A DNA stretch of 64,000 bases from Kiloniellaceae bacterium (GTDB taxonomy: Bacteria > Pseudomonadota > Alphaproteobacteria > Kiloniellales > J153), in the NCBI GenBank assembly GCA_021776175.1, contig JAJFGJ010000003.1, positions 208,233 through 272,232 on the forward strand, read 5' to 3'. Positions 25,176 to 34,103 of the stretch are shown here, piece by piece (position 1 is the stretch's first letter; the number at the start of each line of letters is the position of its first letter). Position numbers and translations under genes: made by a program. The notes under the pieces were generated by a model. The model made no database searches. It had not been told where the DNA came from and was given only the letters and a program-made list of their open reading frames with translations.

Positions 25176-26489
25176 TTAACCGCCGCGCGTTGTCCGGCTT
25201 TCCGGCACGCCCTTGGGCCAGGGGTTCGTGTGGCCGGTTGTTTTCGGGCGGCCGGGCAGGTTGAGGCGCGCCGCCGCGAGCGCGGTTTCCGCGATTACCT
25301 CGCCCCGGCGGATCACGTACAGCCTCGTCGCCTGCAGGCGGATCGCCTCAATCGGATCGCCTGCCTGCAGAACCACCAGATCGGCATGGCAACCGGGCGT
25401 CAGACCGTAGCCTTCCAGGCCCATGACCTTCGCCGCGTTTTCCGTTACCGCTTGGAAGCAGGCCCGCATGCCGTCGCCGCCGGTCATCTGCGCGACGTGC
25501 AGGCCCATGTGCGCGACCTGCAACATGTCCCCGGAACCGAGCGGATACCAAGGGTCCATCACGCAGTCGTGGCCGAAGGCGACGGTAATGCCGGCCTTCA
25601 TCAGTTCCGGCACCCGTGTCATGCCGCGCCGCTTGGGATAGGTGTCGTGGCGGCCTTGGATCACGATGTTGATGAGCGGGTTGGCCACTACATAGAGGCC
25701 GGCCTCGGCCATGAGCGGGATCAGTTTGCTGACGTAGTAGTGATCCATGGAGTGCATGGAGGTCAGGTGCGAGCCCGTGACCCGGCCGCTCAGGCCCAGG
25801 CGCTGGGTCTCATAGGCCAGGGTCTCGACATGGCGCGACATGGGGTCGTCGGACTCGTCGCAGTGCATGTCGACCGGCAGGCCGCGTTCCGCCGCGATTT
25901 CGCACAGGGCGCGGACCGAATCGGCGCCCTCGGCCATGGTTCGCTCGAAATGAGGAATGCCGCCGATCACGTCCACGCCCAGGTCGAGCGCGCGCTTCAG
26001 GTTATCCAGTGCCCCGGGAGAGCGGAACACACCGTCCTGCGGAAAAGCGACCAACTGCAAATCGAGGTAAGGCCTGACCTGCTTCTTGACTTCCAGCAGG
26101 GCTTCGACGGCGACCAGGCTGGCGTCGCAGACATCGACGTGGGTGCGAATCGCCAACAGGCCGCGCGCCACCGCCCAATCGCAATAGGCGAGCGCGCGTT
26201 CGGCGATCGATTCCGCCGTCAAGTGCGGCTTCAACTCGCCCCAGAGCGCGATGCCCTCGAGAAGCGTGCCGCTCGCGTTGACGCGGGGAAAGCCGAGGGA
26301 CAGGGTCGCGTCCATATGGAAATGCGGGTCGACGAAGGGCGGTGTGACCAGCAGCCCGGTCGCGTCGATTTCCTGCCTAGCCGCCGCTTGCAAGGTTGGT
26401 TCGACGGTGGCGATGCGGCCTTTCTCGATGCCGATGTCTATGCCGGTGCGGCCGTCCGGCAAGGTGGCGCCGCGCAGGATCAAATCCAT
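25176..26489 (-). CDS. codA: cytosine deaminase-like amidohydrolase
   Basis: This 437-residue TIM-barrel amidohydrolase has the metal-binding HFHMD at about residue 57, the RTHVDVCD strand and the active-site helix HCDESDDPMSRHVETLA. It also has GSHLTSMHSM and FGHDCVMDPWYPLGSGD. These fit cytosine deaminase, which gives uracil and ammonia, though isocytosine or related rings are possible. It is the last gene of the minus-strand transporter operon, 22 bases after the second permease, and faces upp. This arrangement supports a cytosine uptake and salvage role. Confidence 0.9.
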   Translation of the reverse strand: MDLILRGATLPDGRTGIDIGIEKGRIATVEPTLQAAARQEIDATGLLVTPPFVDPHFHMDATLSLGFPRVNASGTLLEGIALWGELKPHLTAESIAERALAYCDWAVARGLLAIRTHVDVCDASLVAVEALLEVKKQVRPYLDLQLVAFPQDGVFRSPGALDNLKRALDLGVDVIGGIPHFERTMAEGADSVRALCEIAAERGLPVDMHCDESDDPMSRHVETLAYETQRLGLSGRVTGSHLTSMHSMDHYYVSKLIPLMAEAGLYVVANPLINIVIQGRHDTYPKRRGMTRVPELMKAGITVAFGHDCVMDPWYPLGSGDMLQVAHMGLHVAQMTGGDGMRACFQAVTENAAKVMGLEGYGLTPGCHADLVVLQAGDPIEAIRLQATRLYVIRRGEVIAETALAAARLNLPGRPKTTGHTNPWPKGVPESRTTRGG

Positions 26490-26511
26490 GTCGTCGTCTT
26501 TCGGTCGTGTT

Positions 26512-27453
26512 TTAACGCTCGCCCTTGCGGTAGGGCACCATCAGGGCCTTGGGGTACGCGGCCCGGCGCGACATGACGATCAGCGCCAGGATGCTGAAAA
26601 CATAAGGCAGCATCAGAAATATCTGATAGGGGATATCGCCGCCAAGCGCTTGCTGCAAACGCACTTGGAAGGCGTCGAAGGCGCCGAACAGCAGCGCGCC
26701 CAAGAGCGCCTTTCCCGGCCGCCAAGAGGCGAAGACGACTAGCGCGATGCAGATCCAGCCGCGCCCGGCGATCATCTCGAAGAAGAAGGCGTTGAAGGCC
26801 GACATGGTGACAAAGGCGCCGCCGATGGCCATGAAACCGCTGCCGACCATGACCGCGCCGACGCGCATGACATAGACGTCGATGCCTTGGGCTTCGGCCG
26901 CCGCGGGATTCTCGCCAACCGCGCGCAGAGCCAGACCGAGCGGCGTTTTATAGAGGACCAGGCCGACTACGACGACCGAAACGAAAGCAAGATAAGTCAG
27001 CGCCGTCTGCTTGAAAAAGGCCGGGCCGATGAAGGGTATTGCCGAGAGGTAGGGGATCGCGAAGGGCTGAAAGGGTTCGATCCGGGGCGGGCTCGGTACG
27101 TCGGGTAAGATCATGCGATAGGTGAAGTAGGCCAGGCTGGTCGCCAGCAGGGTCAGGCCGAGGCCGGTCACATGCTGCGACAAGCCGAGAGGCACCGTGA
27201 AAATTCCGTGGACCAAGCCGAATATCATACCCACGGCGAAGGCAAACAGCACGCCGGTCCATAAATCCGCGCCCTGATAGACCGCCATCCACCCGGCCAT
27301 GGCGCCGGCGGTCATGATGCCCTCGATCCCCAGGTTGAGGACCCCGGCGCGCTCGCAGATCAACTCGCCCAGGGTGCCGAAGATCAGCGGCGTGGCGATC
27401 CGGGTAGCGGCGGCCCAAAAGCTGACAGTCAACAGGATTTCGATGATTTCCAT
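26512..27453 (-). CDS. nucleobase/nucleoside ABC transporter permease (second)
   Basis: This 313-residue integral membrane protein has about eight to nine hydrophobic segments and the BPD_transp_2 landmarks: FGTLGELICERAGVLNLGIE at the N-terminus and LALRAVGENPAAAEAQGIDV in the cytoplasmic coupling loop. GWICIALVVFASWRPGKALL comes later. It belongs to the NupQ/YufQ group that imports purine or pyrimidine bases and nucleosides. It starts three bases after the first permease and is followed by codA. Confidence 0.93.
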   Translation of the reverse strand: MEIIEILLTVSFWAAATRIATPLIFGTLGELICERAGVLNLGIEGIMTAGAMAGWMAVYQGADLWTGVLFAFAVGMIFGLVHGIFTVPLGLSQHVTGLGLTLLATSLAYFTYRMILPDVPSPPRIEPFQPFAIPYLSAIPFIGPAFFKQTALTYLAFVSVVVVGLVLYKTPLGLALRAVGENPAAAEAQGIDVYVMRVGAVMVGSGFMAIGGAFVTMSAFNAFFFEMIAGRGWICIALVVFASWRPGKALLGALLFGAFDAFQVRLQQALGGDIPYQIFLMLPYVFSILALIVMSRRAAYPKALMVPYRKGER

Positions 27454-27456
27454 GGC

Positions 27457-28506
27457 CTAGTGCCACCTCAGCCGATAGCGCGTGGCCAGCGAAGCCAGCA
27501 GCATGGTTAGAAGCGAGGTCGCGACCACCAAGTTGGCCAGGTAGTTAGAGACGCCGATAGCGCGGCTCATGAAGTCGGCGCCGACAAAGACGACAGCGAC
27601 GAACATCGCCGCGACGATGACGGCCAGGGCGTTGAGCTGCGCCAACATGGCCACGACAATGCCGCTGTATCCAAAACCGGGGGAGAGATCGAGGGTCAGG
27701 TAGCCTTTCAGCCCCGCGACCTCGCCGACCCCGGCGAGGCCGGCCAGGGCGCCGGAAATCAAGCCGACCCGGATCATCACCCGCGGCACCGGCATGCCGG
27801 CGAAGCGCGCGGCGGCGGGGCTGGCGCCGACGGCGCGGGCCTCGAAGCCCCACACCGAGCGCTGGGTCATGACCCAGACCGCGATACCGGCCAGGATAGC
27901 CAGAATCAATCCCGCGTGGACCCGGGTGCGCGCCACCAGCTTGGGCAGCGTGGCCTCGTCGACGATAGGCTCGCTTTGCGGCCAGCCCATGCCCATGGGG
28001 TCCTTCATGGGCCCTTCGATCATCATGGAAACGAACAGGAGCACCACGAAGTTGAGCAACAGAGTGGTCACGACCTCGTCGACACCCAGGCGCAGCTTCA
28101 GGAGCGTGGGGATCAGCATGAGCAGCGCCCCGGCCAAGGCGCCCACGACCAGCACCAGGGGAATCATGGCGAAGGTCGGCATGGCGACCGCGCCGGTTCC
28201 CACCGCGGCGGCGGCCAGGGCGCCAAGATACAACTGCCCCTCGGCGCCGATATTCCACAGCTTGGCGCGAAACGCGACCGCCGCCGCCAGGCCGGTGAAA
28301 ATCAGTGGCGTCGCGCGGGCGAGGGTTTCGGTGATCGCGAAGCGCGATCCCAGCGCCCCCTTGAAGATCAGGCCATAGGCTTCGAAGACGGAAACTTCAG
28401 CCCAAATCAAGGGTATCGCGGCCAGCAGCAGGGCCAGCGCGATCGCGCCGGCCGGCGCCGCGATCGCCAGGGCGAGGGGAACCTGGGTGCGCGGTTCAAG
28501 CCGCAT
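27457..28506 (-). CDS. nucleobase/nucleoside ABC transporter permease (first)
   Basis: This 349-residue permease has an N-terminal helix and then FIFTGLAAAVAFRAKLWNIG, typical of the NupP/YufP branch. The coupling loop is FEARAVGASPAAARFAGMPV. It should form a heterodimer with the 26512-27453 product. The start overlaps the ATPase gene by 11 bases. The substrate is inferred from codA and upp as a pyrimidine or purine base. Confidence 0.93.
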   Translation of the reverse strand: MRLEPRTQVPLALAIAAPAGAIALALLLAAIPLIWAEVSVFEAYGLIFKGALGSRFAITETLARATPLIFTGLAAAVAFRAKLWNIGAEGQLYLGALAAAAVGTGAVAMPTFAMIPLVLVVGALAGALLMLIPTLLKLRLGVDEVVTTLLLNFVVLLFVSMMIEGPMKDPMGMGWPQSEPIVDEATLPKLVARTRVHAGLILAILAGIAVWVMTQRSVWGFEARAVGASPAAARFAGMPVPRVMIRVGLISGALAGLAGVGEVAGLKGYLTLDLSPGFGYSGIVVAMLAQLNALAVIVAAMFVAVVFVGADFMSRAIGVSNYLANLVVATSLLTMLLASLATRYRLRWH

Positions 28507-30067
28507 CGTGCGCGGTCCTTTCCGTGCCGTGGCCGGCCATCATCAGGCCTAGTTGCCGGATCGTGACCTCCTCGGTCGCCATGGCCGGCGACATCCGGCC
28601 CCGGTGCAGGACCGCGACCCGGTCCGACAGGGTGAGCAATTCGTCCAGATCCTCCGAGATAAGAACGATGCCGGCGCCACGCGCGCGGGCATCCAGGAGG
28701 CGCCGATGGCCCTCGGTCACCGCACCGATGTCGAGGCCGCGCGAGGGTTGGTTGGCCAAGATCACATTGGGGCCGCGGGTCAGGACACGGGCCAGGATCA
28801 GTTTTTGCACATTTCCGCCCGACAGCAGGCGCGTTGCCGCCTCGGGGCCCGGACAACGCACATCGAAGTCCTCAATTGATCGCCGGGCATGGGCGCGCGC
28901 GGCGCCGCGGCGCATGAATCCGGTCCGGGAAAAGGCGGGAGTGAGGTAATCTTCCAGGGCCAAATTTTCCCATACGTTCATGTCGCCCACGACGCCGTCG
29001 TGAAGGCGATCTTCCGGGATGCGGCCAATCCCCGCCGCGACCATGCCGGACGGCGATCCGAGTTCGATTGCCTGTCCATGCAGAATCACGCTACCGCTTT
29101 CCGGCGCCTGCAAGCCGCAAATCAGATTGGAAAGGGCGACCTGCCCGTTGCCGGACACGCCCGCGATGCCAAGAATTTCGTGCTGGCGCAGGATCAGGCT
29201 CGCGTCGCTGAGCGCCAGGCGGCCATGAGCGCCCGCGACACAGACCTTGTTGAGGTTCAGAATCTCTTCGCCGGGCGCCATGGCCGTGCGGACCGTTTTC
29301 GGGATCGCCCGTCCAACCATGGTTTCGGCCAAGTTCGCGGCATTTGTCTCGTCCGTGGCCAGGTCGGCGACGACCTTGCCCGCGCGCAGCACCACGACGC
29401 GCTGCGAAACCGCCATGACTTCGGCCAATTTGTGCGAGATGAACACGATGGATAGCCCCTGCTCGACCAGACGGCTCAGGGTTTCGAACAGGCGTTCGGC
29501 TTCCTGCGGGGTCAAGACCGCGGTCGGTTCGTCCAGGATTAAGATGCGGGCGCCCCGGTACAGCGCTTTCAGGATCTCGACCCGTTGGCGTTCGCCGACG
29601 GACAACATTCCGACCGCCGCGTCGAGATCGACGCTCAGGCCGGACCCCTCCATCAACTGGTCGAGCTTGTGCCGCGCGGACCGCCGGTCCAACCAGGGCC
29701 GGGCCAAGGATTGCGTTCCAAGAAGGATGTTCTCGAAGGCGCTCAGGTTGTCCGCCAGGGTGAAATGCTGGTGCACCATGCCGACGCCCGCCTCCAGCGC
29801 CGCGCTTGGCGAGCCGCCTCGTAAGGGGCTCAGCGTGCCGCCGGGATCGGCGATCAGTACCTCGCCTTCGTCGGCCAGGTAGTGGCCGAACAGGATATTC
29901 ATGAGGGTCGTTTTTCCGGCTCCGTTCTCGCCCAGCAGAGCCAGGATCGCGCCTCGGCGCAATTCCAGGTCGATGGCGTCGTTGGCGAGAAGCGCGCCGA
30001 AACGCTTGGTGATGCCGCGCAGCCGGAGGACGATGTCCTCCGGCTCACGGGTTTCACTCATGGTCAC
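28496..30067 (-). CDS. nucleobase/nucleoside ABC transporter ATPase (two domains)
   Basis: This 523-residue protein carries two tandem nucleotide-binding domains. The first has Walker A LLGENGAGKTTLMNILFG, signature LSVGERQRVEILKALYRGA and Walker B ILILDEPTAVL. The second has a degenerate Walker A, GVSGNGQVALSN, and the signature LLSGGNVQKLILARVL. The second ATP site is therefore probably inactive, as is common in NupO/RbsA-type subunits. It powers the two permeases encoded downstream. Confidence 0.94.
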   Translation of the reverse strand: MTMSETREPEDIVLRLRGITKRFGALLANDAIDLELRRGAILALLGENGAGKTTLMNILFGHYLADEGEVLIADPGGTLSPLRGGSPSAALEAGVGMVHQHFTLADNLSAFENILLGTQSLARPWLDRRSARHKLDQLMEGSGLSVDLDAAVGMLSVGERQRVEILKALYRGARILILDEPTAVLTPQEAERLFETLSRLVEQGLSIVFISHKLAEVMAVSQRVVVLRAGKVVADLATDETNAANLAETMVGRAIPKTVRTAMAPGEEILNLNKVCVAGAHGRLALSDASLILRQHEILGIAGVSGNGQVALSNLICGLQAPESGSVILHGQAIELGSPSGMVAAGIGRIPEDRLHDGVVGDMNVWENLALEDYLTPAFSRTGFMRRGAARAHARRSIEDFDVRCPGPEAATRLLSGGNVQKLILARVLTRGPNVILANQPSRGLDIGAVTEGHRRLLDARARGAGIVLISEDLDELLTLSDRVAVLHRGRMSPAMATEEVTIRQLGLMMAGHGTERTAHDAA

Positions 30068-30102
30068 GTGCCTAGCACGCCGTCTTAAGCACGTAGCCCT
30101 GC

Positions 30103-31101
30103 TTACTTCGACGAACGAGGCTCGGAATCGTTCACGTTAACGCGGAACAGGCCGTTGCGGATGTCGTCCTCGCGGGCCTTGATCGCGGCCATGGTCTTGG
30201 CGTCGACCAGCTTTGCGTCCATGGGGGCCAAGGAGGCGCCGCCGTGGCTCATGTAGCTGTAGCTGCCGTAGTCTTCGGCCGCGAAGCTGCCGCCCGCGAC
30301 CGCGGCGATGGCGCGGTCGATGGTCGGCTCCATGTGCCACAAGGCACTGGCGACGACGGTCCCCGGGTATTCGTTCTGGGTGTCGATCACATTGCCGACG
30401 GCTAGGACCTTACGCTCCTTGGCGGCGTCGGAAACGCCATAGCGCTCGGCATACATAATGTCGGCGCCGCCATCCATCATGGCGAAGGCCGCTTCCTTGG
30501 CTTTCGGCGGATCGTACCAGGAACCGATGAAGGACACCGTGAACTTGACGTCCGGATTGACCTCGCGGGCGCCGTCCATGAAGGCGTTCATAAGACGATT
30601 GACCTCGGGAATCGGATATCCGCCGACCATGCCGATCTTGTTGGACTTGGTCAGGCTGCCCGCGACCATGCCGGTCAGGTACGACGGCTCGTGAATCCAG
30701 TTGTCGAAGACCGAAAAATTGTCGCCCGAGGGACCGAAGCTGGAGCCCATCAGATACCCGGTCTTGGGGTAATCCTTGGCGACCTTGCGCGCGGCGCGCT
30801 CAACCCCGAAGACCTCGCCGACGACCAGGTCGTTGCCGGACTCGGAGTATTCGCGCATGACGCGCTCATAATCGGTATTGGCGACGTTTTCGGAATAGAT
30901 GTATTCAATGTCGCCGCGCGCGGCGGCGGCGTTCAGCGCCTTGTGGATCCGGCTGATCCATTGTTGCTCAACCGGTAAAGTGAAGATCGCCGCGACTTTG
31001 ATCTTTGCCGCGAGGACCGGGGTCGCGCCGCTCAAGGCTATGGTTCCAGCGATGGCGGCGAAGGCCAAGAGGCCGAGGCCTTTACGAAGTGTGGTTCTCA
31101 T
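30103..31101 (-). CDS. BMP-family nucleobase/nucleoside-binding protein
   Basis: This 332-residue secreted protein has a signal peptide (LGLLAFAAIAGTIALSGATPVLAA). It is followed by the BMP/PnrA fold: IKVAAIFTLPVEQQWISRIH, ENVANTDYERVMREYSESGND and GMVGGYPIPEVNRLMNAFMDGA. The latter part has VKFTVSFIGSWYDPPKAKEA. No lipobox Cys is evident, so it is probably a free periplasmic receptor. It is the first gene of the operon and lies about 160 bases from the RutR-like operator. Confidence 0.93.
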   Translation of the reverse strand: MRTTLRKGLGLLAFAAIAGTIALSGATPVLAAKIKVAAIFTLPVEQQWISRIHKALNAAAARGDIEYIYSENVANTDYERVMREYSESGNDLVVGEVFGVERAARKVAKDYPKTGYLMGSSFGPSGDNFSVFDNWIHEPSYLTGMVAGSLTKSNKIGMVGGYPIPEVNRLMNAFMDGAREVNPDVKFTVSFIGSWYDPPKAKEAAFAMMDGGADIMYAERYGVSDAAKERKVLAVGNVIDTQNEYPGTVVASALWHMEPTIDRAIAAVAGGSFAAEDYGSYSYMSHGGASLAPMDAKLVDAKTMAAIKAREDDIRNGLFRVNVNDSEPRSSK

Positions 31102-31411
31102 TGTGCGATGTCTCCCTGCGTTTGAAGAAACCGGAATCCGCGCCTTATTGCTTGGCGCCTTTTGATCGGCGTCCCGGCGGTAACTCTATTTTGCACTTTA
31201 AGGTCCGCCGTGTCGTTGCTTTTACCGGTAGTTTGTGACGGCGATGGATCTCCGATCAATTTTGACTGTTTGGTCAAAATATAGGTAACGCAAAAAACAC
31301 CGGCCGATCAAGCGGCTTGTTGTCAGGATCGTGCCGCTTTACCGGCGGTGGCGCGACGCGGCGGCGCGGTGTATCAACGCTCCTTGGTATAAGGGTCTGG
31401 AATCGCACAGC
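31102..31411. other. 310-base divergent intergenic region
   Basis: This gap separates the transporter operon from the prepilin peptidase. It contains the inverted repeat at 31259-31280 and no protein gene that I can support. The peptidase frame is open a further 27 codons upstream of 31412 but without a good start. Confidence 0.5.
31259..31280. promoter_or_regulatory. RutR/TetR-type operator-like inverted repeat
   Basis: ATTTTGAC (31259-31266) and GTCAAAAT (31273-31280) form a perfect eight-base inverted repeat with a six-base spacer. The inner 16 bases match the RutR consensus TTGACCA-N2-TGGTCAA at 12 of 14 fixed positions. RutR is the TetR-family sensor of uracil and thymine. The downstream operon imports nucleobases and deaminates cytosine, so the match fits the context. 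No TetR-type gene is in the window. Confidence 0.6.
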
Positions 31412-32176
31412 ATGGCCGTGGCCGCTGCTTATCATTGGGTGTTGCTTTTGCTTGCCGGTCCCTGTGTCGGCAGTTTCCTGGGACTGGTCGCGGCGCGCCT
31501 GCCGGAAGGACGGGCGATCGCGTGGTCGCGCTCGCGGTGCCCGCACTGCGGCCAGGTTCTGGGCTGGCGCGATCTGATCCCGGTCTTGAGTTGGCTATGG
31601 CAGCGGGGGGCTTGCCGGACCTGCGGCCACGGCTTGTCCTGGCGCTATCCGGCGATCGAGTTGGCCGCCCTCGGGATCGCGATCTGGAGCTTGGCGGTCA
31701 CACCGGGGATTCTGGCCTGGGCCAGTGCCGTCTTGGGCTGGAGCCTCCTGGCCCTCGCGATAATCGACGTGCGCCATCTTATTTTGCCCGACGAGATCAC
31801 GCTGCCCTTGATTCCGGCGGGTTTGGCGGTCACCTGGGCCTTGGACCCGGATCGACTGCCACACCATGCCGCCGGGGCCGTGGCCGGGTTCCTTTTCGTC
31901 GTGATTTTACGTTGGGCCTATGCCCGGGTGCGCGGGCGCGAGGGGATCGGTTTGGGCGACGCCAAGCTGCTGGCGGCGGCGGGCGCCTGGGTTTCCTGGC
32001 AGGGCTTGTCCGGAATTGTCTTGATCGCCGCCGCCCTGGCCCTGGCGGGCCATGTCATCTGGAGCGCCCTGTTTCAACGCCGGGAGTTGACGAAAGAGAT
32101 TCCCTTCGGGCCTTACTTGGCCGGCGGGCTCTGGCTGACCTGGCTTTATGGGCCGATCACAATAGGGTCACAATAA
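31412..32176 (+). CDS. gspO: type II secretion prepilin peptidase
   Basis: This 254-residue integral membrane aspartic protease cleaves and N-methylates pseudopilins. The N-terminal cytoplasmic loop carries two Cys pairs, CPHC and CRTC, the zinc/methylase module. The two catalytic Asp regions are LAIIDVRHLILPDEI and REGIGLGDAKLLAA. About eight membrane segments are visible. ATG at 31412 gives the usual length; the upstream frame lacks conservation. It heads the T2SS locus and is 179 bases before gspE. Confidence 0.93.
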   Translation: MAVAAAYHWVLLLLAGPCVGSFLGLVAARLPEGRAIAWSRSRCPHCGQVLGWRDLIPVLSWLWQRGACRTCGHGLSWRYPAIELAALGIAIWSLAVTPGILAWASAVLGWSLLALAIIDVRHLILPDEITLPLIPAGLAVTWALDPDRLPHHAAGAVAGFLFVVILRWAYARVRGREGIGLGDAKLLAAAGAWVSWQGLSGIVLIAAALALAGHVIWSALFQRRELTKEIPFGPYLAGGLWLTWLYGPITIGSQ

Positions 32177-32355
32177 ACCCCAGGATATCGGGTGTAGTCT
32201 CGCTTTTTGGCCTTGGATCGCGACAAAATCGGGAATCGCGCCTTGAATAGGCCATTACCAGCCTGTTTTGGACGTTTGGGTTGTTTTAAGGTTCTAGGAA
32301 CAAAGTATATCGTTTTCACGCAGTCCGGCGTGGGACCGAAAACTCGAGATATTGA

Positions 32356-34083
32356 ATGACCGTGAGAGTACAAGCCGTGGCGGGTAAGAAAACCGATTTC
32401 GAGCAGGCGCTTGGGGAGCGCTTGATCGAGGGCGGTAAGCTGGACGCTAGCGGCCTGGACCGGGCCAAGAGGGTCGGCGCGGATTCCGGCGAGCGCCTGA
32501 GCGTCTTGCTGCCGAAGCTCGGCCTAGTGTCCGAGCGTGACATGGCCGAAGCGGTCGCGGCTCAATTGAACCTGGAACTGGTTGGACCCGGCGATTTTCC
32601 CGACGAGCCGTTGTTTCGGGGGAAGCTGAGTCCGCGTTTTCTGCGCGAGGCGCAGATATTGCCTATTTCCCAGAGCCCGGATGGCCTGGTGGTCGCCATG
32701 GCCGATCCCTTGAATAGTTTCGCCAGCGACGCCTTGCGTCTGGTCGCGGGCGGCAAGGTGCTGCCCCGGGTCGCGGTCCCAGGCGAACTGGAAGCGGCCA
32801 TCGAGCGTCTGTACGCGAAACAGGCCGGCATCGCCGGCGCGGCGGGCGAGGCGGCCCTGGAAGAAGATAGCCAGGGCGTGGAACTAGACGTTGAGCGCCT
32901 GCGCGATCTGGCGAGCGAGGCGCCCGTGATCCGCCTGGTCAACCAGATCATCACCAAGGCGGTCGAGGCACGGGCTTCCGATATCCATATCGAAGCCTTC
33001 GAGAATGAATTGCGGGTGCGCTTTCGCATCGACGGCGTGTTGCGCGAAACCGAATCCCCGGCCAACCGGTTCCGGGCCGCCATCGTTTCGCGCATCAAGA
33101 TCATGGCCAAGCTGAACATTGCCGAACGCCGCCTGCCGCAAGACGGCCGTATCAAGCTGGCGATTCGCGGAACGCCTATCGATTTACGTGTTTCCACCAT
33201 CCCGACCATGCATGGGGAGGGCGTGGTCATGCGGGTTCTCGACCGCAAGGGGGTGTCTCTCGATTTCACGGCGCTTGGCGTCAGCGACTTCGCGTTAGAG
33301 ACCTTGGTGAAAATCCTGGAGCGGCCGCACGGGATTGTCCTGGTCACCGGCCCGACCGGAAGCGGTAAGACTACAACGCTCTATACCTCTCTGGTTAGAT
33401 TGAATAGTCCTGACAAGAAAATCCTGACGGTTGAAGACCCGATCGAATATGAGCTGGACGGCATCAACCAAATCCAGGTGCAGCCCAGCATCGGCCTCAG
33501 CTTCGCTAATGTTCTGCGATCGATCCTGCGCCAGGACCCCGACATCGTCATGATCGGTGAGATTCGCGACGTTGAAACCGCGGAGATCGCGATCCAGGCG
33601 GCGCTGACCGGTCATCTGGTGCTTTCAACCCTGCATACGAACGATGCGGCCAGCACGATATCCCGGCTGCTCGACATGGGGGCGGAGGACTTTTTGTTGA
33701 CCACGACGTTGAACGGAATCGCCGCTCAGCGCCTGGTGCGGACCTTGTGCCCTCACTGCAAGACCCGCTCGCCCGCCTTGCCGGAGATCGTGGAGCAGCT
33801 CAACTTGAAGCGCTACACCCGCGAGGCCGAGATTCACCTTTACCGCGCGGTCGGTTGCGATCAATGCAATGGCACCGGGTATTTCGGCCGCAGCAGCTTG
33901 ATCGAAGTGCTGGTCGTGACCGATCCGATCCGCCGTCTAATCCTAAGGCGCGCCGATACGATGGATTTACACCGCACCGCGGTCGAGGAAGGCATGCGGA
34001 CCATGTACGACGACGGCATGCGGAAAGCCTTGTCCGGTCTTACCACGGTCGAGGAAGTTCTGCGGGTAACGCGAGACGGATAA
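32356..34083 (+). CDS. gspE: type II secretion ATPase
   Basis: This 575-residue cytoplasmic ATPase drives pseudopilus assembly. The N-terminal GspE domain (about residues 1-150) is followed by VEARASDIHIEAFENELRVR. Walker A is VTGPTGSGKTTTLYTSL near residue 331, with TVEDPIEYELDGINQIQVQ, the Asp box LRQDPDIVMIGEIRD and the His box LSTLHTNDA. A four-Cys zinc site, CPHC near 465 and CDQC near 500, marks it as GspE/PilB type. gspF follows after 20 bases. Confidence 0.97.
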   Translation: MTVRVQAVAGKKTDFEQALGERLIEGGKLDASGLDRAKRVGADSGERLSVLLPKLGLVSERDMAEAVAAQLNLELVGPGDFPDEPLFRGKLSPRFLREAQILPISQSPDGLVVAMADPLNSFASDALRLVAGGKVLPRVAVPGELEAAIERLYAKQAGIAGAAGEAALEEDSQGVELDVERLRDLASEAPVIRLVNQIITKAVEARASDIHIEAFENELRVRFRIDGVLRETESPANRFRAAIVSRIKIMAKLNIAERRLPQDGRIKLAIRGTPIDLRVSTIPTMHGEGVVMRVLDRKGVSLDFTALGVSDFALETLVKILERPHGIVLVTGPTGSGKTTTLYTSLVRLNSPDKKILTVEDPIEYELDGINQIQVQPSIGLSFANVLRSILRQDPDIVMIGEIRDVETAEIAIQAALTGHLVLSTLHTNDAASTISRLLDMGAEDFLLTTTLNGIAAQRLVRTLCPHCKTRSPALPEIVEQLNLKRYTREAEIHLYRAVGCDQCNGTGYFGRSSLIEVLVVTDPIRRLILRRADTMDLHRTAVEEGMRTMYDDGMRKALSGLTTVEEVLRVTRDG

Positions 34084-34103
34084 TATCAAGGACCTTTGGT
34101 ATA

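Noticed and set aside
25230..26576. 448-codon open frame opposite codA
   Set aside because: It is antisense to a well-supported amidohydrolase and has the His/Arg/Val-rich composition of a shadow frame.
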